This document shows, piece by piece, positions 49,536 through 57,901 of a DNA stretch of 64,000 bases. A model generated the notes under the pieces. That model did not search any database. It saw nothing but the letters and a program-made list of their open reading frames with translations, and had not been told where the DNA came from. Source of the stretch: Actinophytocola xinjiangensis (GTDB lineage Bacteria; Actinomycetota; Actinomycetes; Mycobacteriales; Pseudonocardiaceae); assembly GCF_001921215.1 (NCBI RefSeq), contig NZ_MSIF01000022.1:92649-156648 (forward strand). Direction: 5' to 3'. A program made the translations under genes and the position numbers. Numbering within the stretch: position 1 is the stretch's first letter; each line of letters opens with the position of its first letter.

Positions 49536-51839
49536 TCAGCAGTTGTACAGGCACAACTGGTAGTTCGCGCGGTAGGTCGCGGGGGCCGCCGGGGCGATGA
49601 AGTTGTGGCTCTGCTCGCCGCCGTCGGACCAGCCGGTGAACTGGTGACGCAGCCCCTGGGCCAGGGTCTGCGGGCTGGGCGCGCTGATCGTGTTGTTCGA
49701 GCCGGCGATGAACGTCCTGGTGAACGGCGCGGCCTGGGTGACCGTGCCGACGGTCAGCTGGGCTCCTGGCGGGTACGAGGTGAACTCGAGGTTCACCGTC
49801 GCGGGGTCGAGCCGGATGGTGGTCGTCCCGGTGTTGCCGTCGGAGTCGGTGGCGGTCAGCCTCAGGTCGAGGAACGACGGGTACTCGTGGTCGGGGGCCA
49901 CGAAGCTGCCGGACTCCACGCCGCGGAAGGACTGCAGGTTGTGGGCGTGGCAGCTGGTGGAGCTGGTGCAGTGCTGCAGGGTCAGCTGCCAGTCCATGGC
50001 CGAGGCGGGCAGCGGGCCGTCCTGGGCGTCGGTGGCGGTGCCGGCGAAGGGCACGGTCTGGCCGACCGACCAGCGCAGCGCGGCCGTCGGGTCGGCGATG
50101 GTGACGACCGGGTTCTCGCCGGGCACACCGGCGGTCACCCGCACGGTCGTCGTCCCGGTCAGCCCGCCGTCGTCGGTGACCTTCAGGCCGACGTCGACCG
50201 CCTGCGGCGTGGTGTACGTCCACTGGGGGCGGTCGGCGGTGGAGTCGTCGTACTGGCCGTCGCCGTCGAGGTCCCAGGCGTAGGTCAGCGTGGTGTCCGG
50301 GTTCGGGTCCGACGAGCCGAGGCCGCTGAACTCGACGGTCAGCGGCACCGGGCCACCGGTCGGATTGGCCGTGGCCACCGCCGTCGGCTCCAGGTTGCGC
50401 CCACCGGGGTAGCTGACCCGACGCAGCTGGCCCGAGCCGAGCGCCAGGTAGAACAGGTCGCCGCCGGGGCCGGTGAGCAGCTGCACCGGCACGTTCACGC
50501 CGGTCACGAACGGCTCGATCCGCGTCGGGTCCGGCAGGCCGTTCGCGCCCGCGCGCATCACCCACACACAGCCCCGCGAGCTGTCGGCGAAGAACAGCGC
50601 CCGCCGGTAGGTGTCCGGGTAGCCGCTGCCCGACTCGAACGCCACGCCGCTGATCGACGAGCCGCCGGTCGGGCAGCCGTCGTTCGGCGCGACCGGGTCG
50701 GGGTGGAAGTACGAGTGGTACGGCACGGCGTGCCCGCCGCCGGTGTAGAGCGACTCGCACGCGGTCAGGTTGGCGTCGTCGTAGGCCGACACCGTGGGTG
50801 TGCCCTCGTAGCAGGGCCAGCCGAAGTTCTCCGCGACCGCGTCGGTGGCGTTGGGGATCCGGTTGATCTCCTCCCAGCGCACCCAGCCGACGTCACCGGC
50901 CCAGATCTCGTTCGTGCCGGGCCGGAAGGCGAACCGGAACGGGTTGCGCATGCCGTAGGCGATGACCCGCTTGGCGTTGGCGTCGGCGCTGCCGGCGAAC
51001 GGGTTGCCGGCCATCCCGGCGCCGGTGTCCGGGTTGATCCGGATGATCGTGCCGTCCAGCGAGACCGGCTCGCCGGCCGGCCGGCGCGGCGACTGGGTGC
51101 GCAGCGCGCCGCCCCGGGCGTTGGGCGGGCTGAGGTTCACGCCGGCCGCCGACGGCGGGTCGGCGCACGGGTTGCCCTGCTGGCCCCAGTCGGCGGAGTT
51201 GAAGTTCGCGCCGTCCCCGGCCCCGGCGTACAGCGCGCCGTCCGGGCCGAAGGTGATCGTGCCGATCGAGTGCGACGGGAACTGCTGGCACCAGTCGGTC
51301 ACCAGTACGTGCTCGGACCCGGTGGCCACCCCGGTCGCCGGGTTGACCGTCAGCCGCGACAGCCGCCCGGTGACCACACAGCCGTCCTCGGTCGCGCCGG
51401 GCGGGGTCGGGCACTCGTCACCCCAGCGCGGCGCGGCACCGCCGGGCTCGGCGTCGTGGGTGTAGGCGACGTACACGTAGGGCCGGGTGGGGTAGGCCGG
51501 GTCGACGGTCACGCCCAGCAGACCCCGGTCCCAGAAGTCCTGGACCTGCGGCTGGAGGTCGGCGGTGACCGTGGGGGAGGTGTCGGTGAGCGTGTCGTAG
51601 GTCTTGAGCAGCCCGCGCTTCTCGGTGATGAACACCCGCCCGTCGGGCGCGAACGCCACGTTGGTGGGGCTGTCCAGGCCGCCGACGACCAGCGAGTCGG
51701 TGAACCCCGACGGCAGCGCGGCCGCCGCGCTGGGCGTGGAGGACACCGTCGTGGTGACCAGCCCGGCGACCAGACAGACCGCCAGCAGGCCGGCCGTCCT
51801 GGCGGTTCTCGGGCGCACCGACTCTGGCTTCGTGTGCAA
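49536..51839 (-). CDS. Secreted PQQ-type sugar (glucose/sorbosone) dehydrogenase with PKD and Ig-like domains
   Basis: 767 residues from TTG 51839, which has GGGGGAG five nt upstream; GTG 51866 would add nine residues. A signal peptide ends near SAAAALP. The GSDH beta-propeller (about 35-440) has the blocks GLDSPTNVAFAPDGRVFITEKRG in parts, RGLLGVTVDPAYP, HSIGTITFGPDGALYAGAGDGANFN, YGMRNPFRFAF and NFGWPCYEG. A PKD domain follows (about 450-545, FSGLGSSDPNPDTTLTYAWDLDGDG in parts), then an Ig-like domain and a C-terminal GWSDGG domain with LCLYNC. These proteins oxidise sugars outside the cell with soluble PQQ. PQQ binding is inferred from family. Confidence 0.85.
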   Translation of the reverse strand: MHTKPESVRPRTARTAGLLAVCLVAGLVTTTVSSTPSAAAALPSGFTDSLVVGGLDSPTNVAFAPDGRVFITEKRGLLKTYDTLTDTSPTVTADLQPQVQDFWDRGLLGVTVDPAYPTRPYVYVAYTHDAEPGGAAPRWGDECPTPPGATEDGCVVTGRLSRLTVNPATGVATGSEHVLVTDWCQQFPSHSIGTITFGPDGALYAGAGDGANFNSADWGQQGNPCADPPSAAGVNLSPPNARGGALRTQSPRRPAGEPVSLDGTIIRINPDTGAGMAGNPFAGSADANAKRVIAYGMRNPFRFAFRPGTNEIWAGDVGWVRWEEINRIPNATDAVAENFGWPCYEGTPTVSAYDDANLTACESLYTGGGHAVPYHSYFHPDPVAPNDGCPTGGSSISGVAFESGSGYPDTYRRALFFADSSRGCVWVMRAGANGLPDPTRIEPFVTGVNVPVQLLTGPGGDLFYLALGSGQLRRVSYPGGRNLEPTAVATANPTGGPVPLTVEFSGLGSSDPNPDTTLTYAWDLDGDGQYDDSTADRPQWTYTTPQAVDVGLKVTDDGGLTGTTTVRVTAGVPGENPVVTIADPTAALRWSVGQTVPFAGTATDAQDGPLPASAMDWQLTLQHCTSSTSCHAHNLQSFRGVESGSFVAPDHEYPSFLDLRLTATDSDGNTGTTTIRLDPATVNLEFTSYPPGAQLTVGTVTQAAPFTRTFIAGSNNTISAPSPQTLAQGLRHQFTGWSDGGEQSHNFIAPAAPATYRANYQLCLYNC

Positions 51840-51948
51840 CGGAGCTCCCCCATCCTGACGCGACACCGTCCCATTCAGGGGGACAGCATGTCAGGCTCAT
51901 CGGCGACCGGCAGCGCCCCGTTTCACCGGCGGAGGTGATATCCAGAGG

Positions 51949-53127
51949 TCAGGAGCCTGGACCTCGTCCCGACCAGGACCACGCGTAGCCCGGGTCCTCG
52001 CAGTCGACGGCGCCCTCGCCCATCTCCAGCGGGCGGAAGGTGTCGACCATGACCGCGGTCTCGTCGAACCGGTCGGCGCCCAGCGAGGCCTCGGCCGCGC
52101 CCGGCTGCGGGCCGTGGGTGAAGCCGGAGGGGTGCAGCGACAGCGAGCCCAGTCCGATGCCCGAGCCCTTGCGGGCCTCGTAGTCGCCGCCGACGTAGAA
52201 CATCAGCTCGTCGGAGTCGACGTTGGCGTGGTTGTAGGGCACCGGGACGGCCAGCGGGTGGTAGTCGACCTTGCGGGGGCAGAACGAGCACACGACGAAG
52301 TTCGGGCCCTCGAAGGTCTGGTGCACCGGCGGTGGCTGGTGGACCCGGCCGGTGATCGGCTCGAAGTCGCGGATGTTGAACACCCACGGGTAGAGGCAGC
52401 CGTCCCAGCCGACGACGTCGAACGGGTGGTTGGCGTAGGTCAGCCTGGTCAGGCCGGCGCGGTGGCGGACCAGGACGGGCACGTCGGTGCCCTCGGTGGT
52501 CAGCGGCTCCGCCGGGCCGCGCAGGTCGCGTTCGCAGTAGGGGGCGTGTTCGAGGAACTGGCCCTTGGCCGACAGGTAGCGCTTGGGCGGGCCGATGTGG
52601 CCGCTGGCCTCCAGGATGTAGAGCCGCGCCTCGCCCTGGGGCAGGACGCGGTAGGTGGTGGAGGTCGGCAGGACGAGGTAGTCGCCTTCTGCGATGTCCA
52701 GGGCGCCGTACACCGTTTCGACGGTCGCTGAACCGTGTTGGACGTAGATCAGTTCGTCACCGACGGCGTTGCGGTAGAGCGGGCTGGGCTCGGTGGCGAC
52801 GGCGAAGCAGATGGTCACGTCGCTGTTGCCGAACAGGGTCCGCCGGCCGGTCACCGCGTCGGCGGCCGGCTGGCGGTCCGCCGTGAGGTCCTGGGTGCGG
52901 AAGTGCCGGGGTTTGAGCGGGTGGTTGGGGGTGAGCGGGCCACGGTGGTCGGCGACGGCCTCGGCGTTGACGATCGCCGTCGGCAGGTACCGGTGGTAGA
53001 GCAGGGCCGAGTCCGAGGAGAAACCCTCGACGCCCATCAGCTCCTCCGCGTACAGGCTGCCCGCCGGGGAGCGGAACTGCGTGTGCCTCTTTCGGGGGAT
53101 CTCCCCGACGCTGCGGTAGTAAGGCAT
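51949..53127 (-). CDS. hmgA: Homogentisate 1,2-dioxygenase
   Basis: 392 residues. The enzyme opens the ring of homogentisate to maleylacetoacetate using Fe(II) and O2. The cupin-type motifs are seen: DELIYVQHGSATVETVYG, GDYLVLPTSTTYRV, ASGHIGPP, NHANVDSDELMFYVGG (metal His/Glu) and HPSGFTHGPQPG with the metal His ligands. It is about 40 residues shorter than the human enzyme, as in other actinobacteria. It is divergent from the unknown protein gene and fumarylacetoacetase gene of the same pathway, with 61 bp between the starts. The IclR gene nearby is the likely regulator. Confidence 0.92.
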   Translation of the reverse strand: MPYYRSVGEIPRKRHTQFRSPAGSLYAEELMGVEGFSSDSALLYHRYLPTAIVNAEAVADHRGPLTPNHPLKPRHFRTQDLTADRQPAADAVTGRRTLFGNSDVTICFAVATEPSPLYRNAVGDELIYVQHGSATVETVYGALDIAEGDYLVLPTSTTYRVLPQGEARLYILEASGHIGPPKRYLSAKGQFLEHAPYCERDLRGPAEPLTTEGTDVPVLVRHRAGLTRLTYANHPFDVVGWDGCLYPWVFNIRDFEPITGRVHQPPPVHQTFEGPNFVVCSFCPRKVDYHPLAVPVPYNHANVDSDELMFYVGGDYEARKGSGIGLGSLSLHPSGFTHGPQPGAAEASLGADRFDETAVMVDTFRPLEMGEGAVDCEDPGYAWSWSGRGPGS

Positions 53128-53176
53128 TGCCCCCTCCGGAGTGTCCGCATGTCGAACGTCTTTGTTCAGTTGCCGG

Positions 53177-53182
53177 TACGCT
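53177..53182 (+). promoter_or_regulatory. -10-like hexamer, leaderless spacing, homogentisate-locus gene
   Basis: TACGCT lies 6 nt before GTG 53189. TCGAAC 19 nt upstream could be a weak -35. The 61-bp gap with hmgA must also hold the hmgA promoter and any IclR site. Confidence 0.5.
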
Positions 53183-53188
53183 ACTAGC

Positions 53189-54073
53189 GTGTCAGCCGTG
53201 TCAAGCGCCGCACCCGTGCCCCCGCAAGGTCAACGCGATGTTCCTCCCCTACTCGCGCGACTCGTCGACGACGCCGCACTGTTCCCGCCCGGCAACGCCC
53301 CGATGCCGGACGCGATCCGCCTGCATCTGGACGGCAGAACGAACAACCGGTCTGATCTGGTCGGTCTGTTCCTCTGCCCAGCTTCCCGGCTGCCGGAGCT
53401 GATCACCGACCTGATCAAGGTGAAACCGCCCAGACCGGTGGAGTTGTCGCTGGTCATCGACACCGGGCTGGGAGGTGTGCCCAAGGCGCTGTCGATCGTC
53501 GAATCGCGCGCGGAGCTGCTGGCGCTGCGCATGGTCGAGATGCCCGCACCGTCCGATGTGGACGAGGTGTGGCTGGAGCGGGTCTCCGAGTTCGTGCCGG
53601 AGGACGTGATCCGGGTGATCGAACCCCGGCGCGGCGGTGCCGGCTGGCTGGACGGCCTGCGCCGGGTGATCGAGCACGGCAGCTGGCCCAAGATCCGCTG
53701 CGGCGGCGTCTCCCAGCAGAACTTCCCGAGCGTGACCGAGGTGGCCGACTTCCTCGGGGTGATCAACGAGGGCAACGCGTCGTTCAAGGCCACCGCCGGC
53801 CTGCACAACGCCGTGCGGCACGTCGACGAGGAGACCGGGTTCACCCACCACGGCTTCCTCAACCTGCTGATCGCCACCGCGCGGCTGATCGCCGGCGGCG
53901 TCGGCCCCGGGGTCCACGAGGCCCTGGAGACCACCGACGGCAAGGCGCTGGCCACCGAGGCCCAGCACCTGAGCGAGGACGAGCAGCTGGCCGTGCGCAG
54001 CATGTTCGCCTCCTACGGCTCCTGCTCGCTGACCGACCCGGTCAACGACCTCGAGGAGTTGGGTTTGCTGTGA
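53189..54073 (+). CDS. Unknown protein coupled to fumarylacetoacetase
   Basis: 294 residues from GTG 53189, with ATG-type alternatives rejected because TACGCT sits at leaderless distance. I do not recognise a family. Visible blocks are LLARLVDDAALFPPGNAPM, SDLVGLFLCPASRLPELI, VELSLVIDTGLGGVPKAL, WPKIRCGGVSQQNFPSV, ASFKATAGLHNAVRH and GFLNLLIATARL. Alternating strands and helices suggest a TIM-barrel-like enzyme; the conserved-looking KIRCGG and KATAGLH lysines, His and Arg could form an active site. The fah gene overlaps its stop (GTGA). It could act in the tyrosine degradation pathway, perhaps at the isomerase step, which has no other candidate here. Confidence 0.7.
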   Translation: MSAVSSAAPVPPQGQRDVPPLLARLVDDAALFPPGNAPMPDAIRLHLDGRTNNRSDLVGLFLCPASRLPELITDLIKVKPPRPVELSLVIDTGLGGVPKALSIVESRAELLALRMVEMPAPSDVDEVWLERVSEFVPEDVIRVIEPRRGGAGWLDGLRRVIEHGSWPKIRCGGVSQQNFPSVTEVADFLGVINEGNASFKATAGLHNAVRHVDEETGFTHHGFLNLLIATARLIAGGVGPGVHEALETTDGKALATEAQHLSEDEQLAVRSMFASYGSCSLTDPVNDLEELGLL

Positions 54074-55266
54074 GTTGGGTTCACGATCCGGCTTTCGCGG
54101 CTGACCAGCCCTTCGGGCCGCAAACGCTTCCCTATGGGGTCGTCGACGACGGGTCCGGGCCTCGGGTCGCGGTGCGGGTGGGGGACCACGCGCTGCCGCT
54201 GCACACGGTCGCCGACCACCTCGGGGACGTGGCCGAGCTGGTCACCGGCGCTTCGCTGGACCCGCTGCTGGCCGCGACCCGCACCGAGTGGAGCGAGCTG
54301 CGGTCACGGCTGATGGACCTGGTCGGCGCGTCGGCCACGCCCGGGAACGCGCGGCTGGTGCCGCTGACGCAGGTGCGCACCCCGCTGCCGTTCACCGTCG
54401 GCGACTACGTCGACTTCTACTGCTCGCGCCACCACGCGGAGAACGTCGGCCGGATCATGCGCCCCGACGGCGAGCCGCTGCTGCCGAACTGGACCCACCT
54501 GCCGGTCGGCTACCACGGCCGCTCCGGCACGGTCGTGGTCTCCGGCACCGACGTGGTCCGCCCGCACGGGCAGCGGCGCGGCAACCCGCTGCCGCACTTC
54601 GGGCCGACCGGGCGGCTCGACGTCGAGGCCGAGGTCGGCTTCGTCTGCGGCGGCCCGGTGTCCCGGCGGGTGAAGACCTCCGACGTCGCCGACCACATCT
54701 TCGGTGTCGTGCTGGTCAACGACTGGTCCGCGCGCGACATCCAGGGCTGGGAGTACCAGCCGCTCGGCCCGTTCCTCGGCAAGTCGTTCGCCACCTCGGT
54801 CTCGGCCTGGGTGACGCCGCTGGACGCGCTGGCCGTCGCCAGGGTCGCGGTGCCCGACCCCGGCCACCCCCGCCTGCCCTACCTGGTCGAGGACTCCCCG
54901 TGGGGCCTGGACCTGCGGCTGTCGGTGTCCTGGAACGGCACGGTCGTCGCCCGCCCGCAGTTCGCCGACATGGCCTACTCGTGCGCCCAGCAGCTGGCCC
55001 ACATGACCGTCAACGGCGCCACCGTGCGTCCGGGTGACCTGTTCGCCTCCGGCACGGTCTCCGGCGCCGAACGCGACCAGCGCGGCTGCTTCCTGGAGCT
55101 GTCCTGGGGCGGGCGTGACCAGATCACCCTGGCCGACGGCGTGACCAGGACCTTCCTGGAGGACGGTGACACGGTGGTGATCAGCGCGTCGGCGCCCGGC
55201 GAGGACGGATCGGTCGTGGGCCTCGCGGAGGTCGCCGGCACGGTCCTCCCGGCGGCCGAGGACTGA
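54070..55266 (+). CDS. fahA: Fumarylacetoacetase
   Basis: 398 residues from GTG 54070. It hydrolyses fumarylacetoacetate to fumarate and acetoacetate, the last step of tyrosine/homogentisate breakdown. Motifs: TPLPFTVGDYVDFYCSRHHAENVG (N-terminal domain and catalytic His/Asp), NWTHLPVGYHGR, FGPTGRLDVEAEVGFVCGG (metal Asp/Glu), VLVNDWSARDIQGWEYQPLGPFLGKSF in parts (catalytic pocket) and LFASGTVSGAERDQRGCFLEL. All metal ligands of the FAH fold appear to be present. It is coupled to the unknown gene before it, and the IclR gene starts 2 bp after its stop. Confidence 0.95.
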   Translation: MSWVHDPAFAADQPFGPQTLPYGVVDDGSGPRVAVRVGDHALPLHTVADHLGDVAELVTGASLDPLLAATRTEWSELRSRLMDLVGASATPGNARLVPLTQVRTPLPFTVGDYVDFYCSRHHAENVGRIMRPDGEPLLPNWTHLPVGYHGRSGTVVVSGTDVVRPHGQRRGNPLPHFGPTGRLDVEAEVGFVCGGPVSRRVKTSDVADHIFGVVLVNDWSARDIQGWEYQPLGPFLGKSFATSVSAWVTPLDALAVARVAVPDPGHPRLPYLVEDSPWGLDLRLSVSWNGTVVARPQFADMAYSCAQQLAHMTVNGATVRPGDLFASGTVSGAERDQRGCFLELSWGGRDQITLADGVTRTFLEDGDTVVISASAPGEDGSVVGLAEVAGTVLPAAED

Positions 55267-55268
55267 CG

Positions 55269-55964
55269 GTGTCCCGACCGATCCGACCGATCACGCCGTC
55301 CCAGCGCGCCGGCGGCCAGCGTCCGCCGGCCGCCGCCGGGCGGGAGTCGTCGCTGACCCTGGACCGGGGTCTGGCGCTGCTGCAGGCGGTGGCCGACGCG
55401 GAGTCGGAGGCGCCGACGATCAGCGAACTGGCGACGGCCATCGGCGCGAGCCGCGCGGCGGTGTACCGGCTGCTGGTGCCGCTGGCCGAACGCGGGCTGG
55501 TGCGCCGGGACGGGTCGAAGGTCCGGCTCGGCCTGGGGTTGCTGCGGCTGGCCGCGCGGGTCACCCCGCAGCTGCGGCTGGCGGCCATGCCGGCGCTGCG
55601 GGAGCTGGCCGAGGCGGTCGGCGCCACCGCCCACCTGACGGTGGCCGACGGGGACGAGGCGCAGGCCATCGCGGTGACCGAGCCGTCGTGGACGACCTAC
55701 CACGTGGCCTACCGGGTGGGCACCCGGCATTCGCTGCGCCGGGGCGCTGCCGGCAAGGCCATCGGGCTGCGCGACGAGGACCCCGGCTGGATCGCCACCG
55801 CCGGTGAGCTGCAGTCGGGCGCGTCCGGGATCGCGGCGCCGGTGCGCGGGATCCCGGGGCTGCGGGCCAGCGTCGGGGTGATCACCTTCCACGAGTTGGA
55901 CGGGCCGACGGTGGGTCCGAAGGTGGTCGCCGCGGCCGCCTCGGTGGCCGACGCGCTGCGCTGA
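55269..55964 (+). CDS. IclR-family transcriptional regulator
   Basis: 231 residues from GTG 55269. A winged helix-turn-helix lies at about 28-85 (LTLDRGLALLQAVADAESE, TISELATAIGASRAAVYRLLVPLAERG), followed by the IclR effector domain (GATAHLTVADGDEAQAIAV, LRRGAAGKAIGL, SGIAAPVRGIPGL). The effector domain is shorter than usual (no full 180 residues), so some ligand residues may be missing. It follows fumarylacetoacetase directly and probably controls the homogentisate genes in both directions. Confidence 0.9.
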   Translation: MSRPIRPITPSQRAGGQRPPAAAGRESSLTLDRGLALLQAVADAESEAPTISELATAIGASRAAVYRLLVPLAERGLVRRDGSKVRLGLGLLRLAARVTPQLRLAAMPALRELAEAVGATAHLTVADGDEAQAIAVTEPSWTTYHVAYRVGTRHSLRRGAAGKAIGLRDEDPGWIATAGELQSGASGIAAPVRGIPGLRASVGVITFHELDGPTVGPKVVAAAASVADALR

Positions 55965-55999
55965 ATTTCCCCGCCGGTGGTGTCGCGGAGGCATTCCGG

Positions 56000-56005
56000 T
56001 ATCTT
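56000..56005 (+). promoter_or_regulatory. -10-like hexamer, leaderless spacing, nucleosidase/WD40 gene
   Basis: TATCTT lies 6 nt before GTG 56012. The nearby DNA is clearly more AT-rich than the flanking genes. No -35 is evident. Confidence 0.5.
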
Positions 56006-56011
56006 TGTGTC

Positions 56012-57901
56012 GTGTCCCGCGGGTTCCGGCGTGATAACCCTGTCGTGGTGATCTGCACTGCTCTTCCGATGGAATACCGGGCCGTTCGCGAACATCTCGA
56101 CGGCACGCTGGTCGAACACGAAGAACGCGGCACGCTGTACGAGGCCGGCACGTTTGTCGGCGAACTGGACACCTGGAAAATCGTGCTGGTGGAGACCGGC
56201 GCCGGAAACACCTCGGCCGGTGTCGAGCTGGAACGGGCCATTTCGGTGTTCGCGCCGCAGGTGGTGTTCTTCGTCGGGGTGGCCGGTGGCCGCAAGGACG
56301 TCGGCCTCGGTGATGTCGTCATCGCGAACTGGGTGTACGACTACGAGTCCGGGAAGGACACCGAATACGGCTACATTCCCCGGACGAGGTCCTACGCGTC
56401 GTCGCACCGGCTGGTGCAGCGGTCGAACGCGATTGTCCGGCAGGGGGAGTGGTCGCGGCGTATTCGCCACCGCGGCGATGTCACGCCGGTGGCGATCGTC
56501 AAACCGGTGGTGGCCGGGGCCAAGGTCATCGCGCACGAGGGTTCCCCGGTGGCCGAACTCGTCGACCGGTTTTGCGACGACGCGGTCGCCGTGGAGATGG
56601 AGGGGCACGGTTTTCTGTACGGCGCGTATGTCAATGCCGGGGTCGAGCCGCTGATCGTCCGGGGGATCTCCGACCTGCTCACCGACAAGAACGCCGATGC
56701 CGACCGGTACTGGCAGCCGGTGGCCGCCGCGCACGCGGCGGCGTTCGCCTTCGAACTGCTCAACCAGTTGCGCCGCACCGACATCGCCGCGCGCCCCGCG
56801 CGTCCCCGCCGACGCCACGATGTGGTCGGCGCCGGGCCGGCCCGGTGGCGCAAGACGGTGCTGCGGGCGGCGGTCGTCGCGGCCTGCGTGGCGGTGTTCA
56901 CCCCGGCGTCGGCGCCGCTCGCCGGAATCACCGAGGTCCCCGCCGTGGAATCCGTGACGAAAACCCCGGTACTGGGCGAACCGGTCGTTCTCGATACCGG
57001 TCACTTCGGTTCCCTTGGGGTGGCAGAAATAGATTACAGCCCCGACGGACGGTTTGTGGTGACCTCCGGGAACGAGGTGTTCGACTCCACCACCAGAATC
57101 TGGGACGCGAACAGTCTGGCGTCGATCAAGGTATTGCCGGATGCCGGCTACCCGGCAATGTTCAGCCCCGACGGGAAAACTCTCGTCACCGGCACCTACG
57201 ATTCCGAGGTCCGGTTCTGGAACATGACCGACTATCACGAGTTCGGCACGTTCTTCGCCGGTGACCTGACCTCGATGTTCTGGCGCCCGGGAACGGACGC
57301 GGCGGTCGGCGGAAGCAGTTCCGGGCGGCTCCAGCAATGGAATTCCACCACCCCGAGCCTGCGCCGCTCCGTCCGCGCGCCCGGCCCGATCGAGGCCATC
57401 GGCAGCAACGCCGCGGGCGACCTGGTCGCCGCCGTCCTGCAGGTGGGCCTCGACGGCGACAGCCACGTGATCGTCTGGAACGCCACGACCGTCCGCGCCG
57501 TCGACCGGTTCGACGAGCTCAACACCCCGGTGGCGTTGAGCGCCGACGCGACCCTGCTGGTCGGCGGCGCCGCCCGCGACAGCGCCGGCATCCCCCGCGA
57601 ACTGGAGTTCTGGAACCTGCCCCGCCGCGAACGCCTGGCCACGATGTCCCTGGACACCCCCGCCGCCAGCTACGTCTCCCCGGTGATCCACGAGGACGGC
57701 GACCTGGTCGCCGTGCCAGAACGCCAGCGGGTCAACCTCCTGCGGGTCACCGACTCCGGCGTCGAACTCCTCGCCCACCTCACCGGCTTCGCCGACGGCG
57801 AGATCACCAGCCTCGCCATCAGCCCCGACGGCACCACGGTCGCCGCCGGCGACCACACCGGCCGCCTCCTGTTCTGGGACCTCGCCACCGTCAACGGCTG
57901 A
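56012..57901 (+). CDS. Nucleoside phosphorylase-like domain joined by a TM segment to WD40 repeats
   Basis: 629 residues from GTG 56012. Residues 10-255 form a PNP/MTA-SAH nucleosidase domain: VVVICTALPMEYRAVREHL, VGVAGGRKDVGLGDVVIA (phosphate/ribose loop), VAVEMEGHGFLYGA (ribose-binding MEG) and RGISDLL with the catalytic Asp. Residues 282-300 (TVLRAAVVAACVAVFTPAS) are a membrane segment after a basic stretch (RPARPRRRH). Residues 325-629 are WD40-type repeats with YSPDGRFVV, IWDANSLAS, FSPDGKTLVT, RFWNMTDYHE and ISPDGTTVAAGDH. The domain order resembles effector-sensor proteins of NLR-like conflict systems, which often end in WD40 or TPR repeats, but no NTPase module lies between. The repeats would be outside the cell. 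Function unknown. Confidence 0.85.
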   Translation: MSRGFRRDNPVVVICTALPMEYRAVREHLDGTLVEHEERGTLYEAGTFVGELDTWKIVLVETGAGNTSAGVELERAISVFAPQVVFFVGVAGGRKDVGLGDVVIANWVYDYESGKDTEYGYIPRTRSYASSHRLVQRSNAIVRQGEWSRRIRHRGDVTPVAIVKPVVAGAKVIAHEGSPVAELVDRFCDDAVAVEMEGHGFLYGAYVNAGVEPLIVRGISDLLTDKNADADRYWQPVAAAHAAAFAFELLNQLRRTDIAARPARPRRRHDVVGAGPARWRKTVLRAAVVAACVAVFTPASAPLAGITEVPAVESVTKTPVLGEPVVLDTGHFGSLGVAEIDYSPDGRFVVTSGNEVFDSTTRIWDANSLASIKVLPDAGYPAMFSPDGKTLVTGTYDSEVRFWNMTDYHEFGTFFAGDLTSMFWRPGTDAAVGGSSSGRLQQWNSTTPSLRRSVRAPGPIEAIGSNAAGDLVAAVLQVGLDGDSHVIVWNATTVRAVDRFDELNTPVALSADATLLVGGAARDSAGIPRELEFWNLPRRERLATMSLDTPAASYVSPVIHEDGDLVAVPERQRVNLLRVTDSGVELLAHLTGFADGEITSLAISPDGTTVAAGDHTGRLLFWDLATVNG

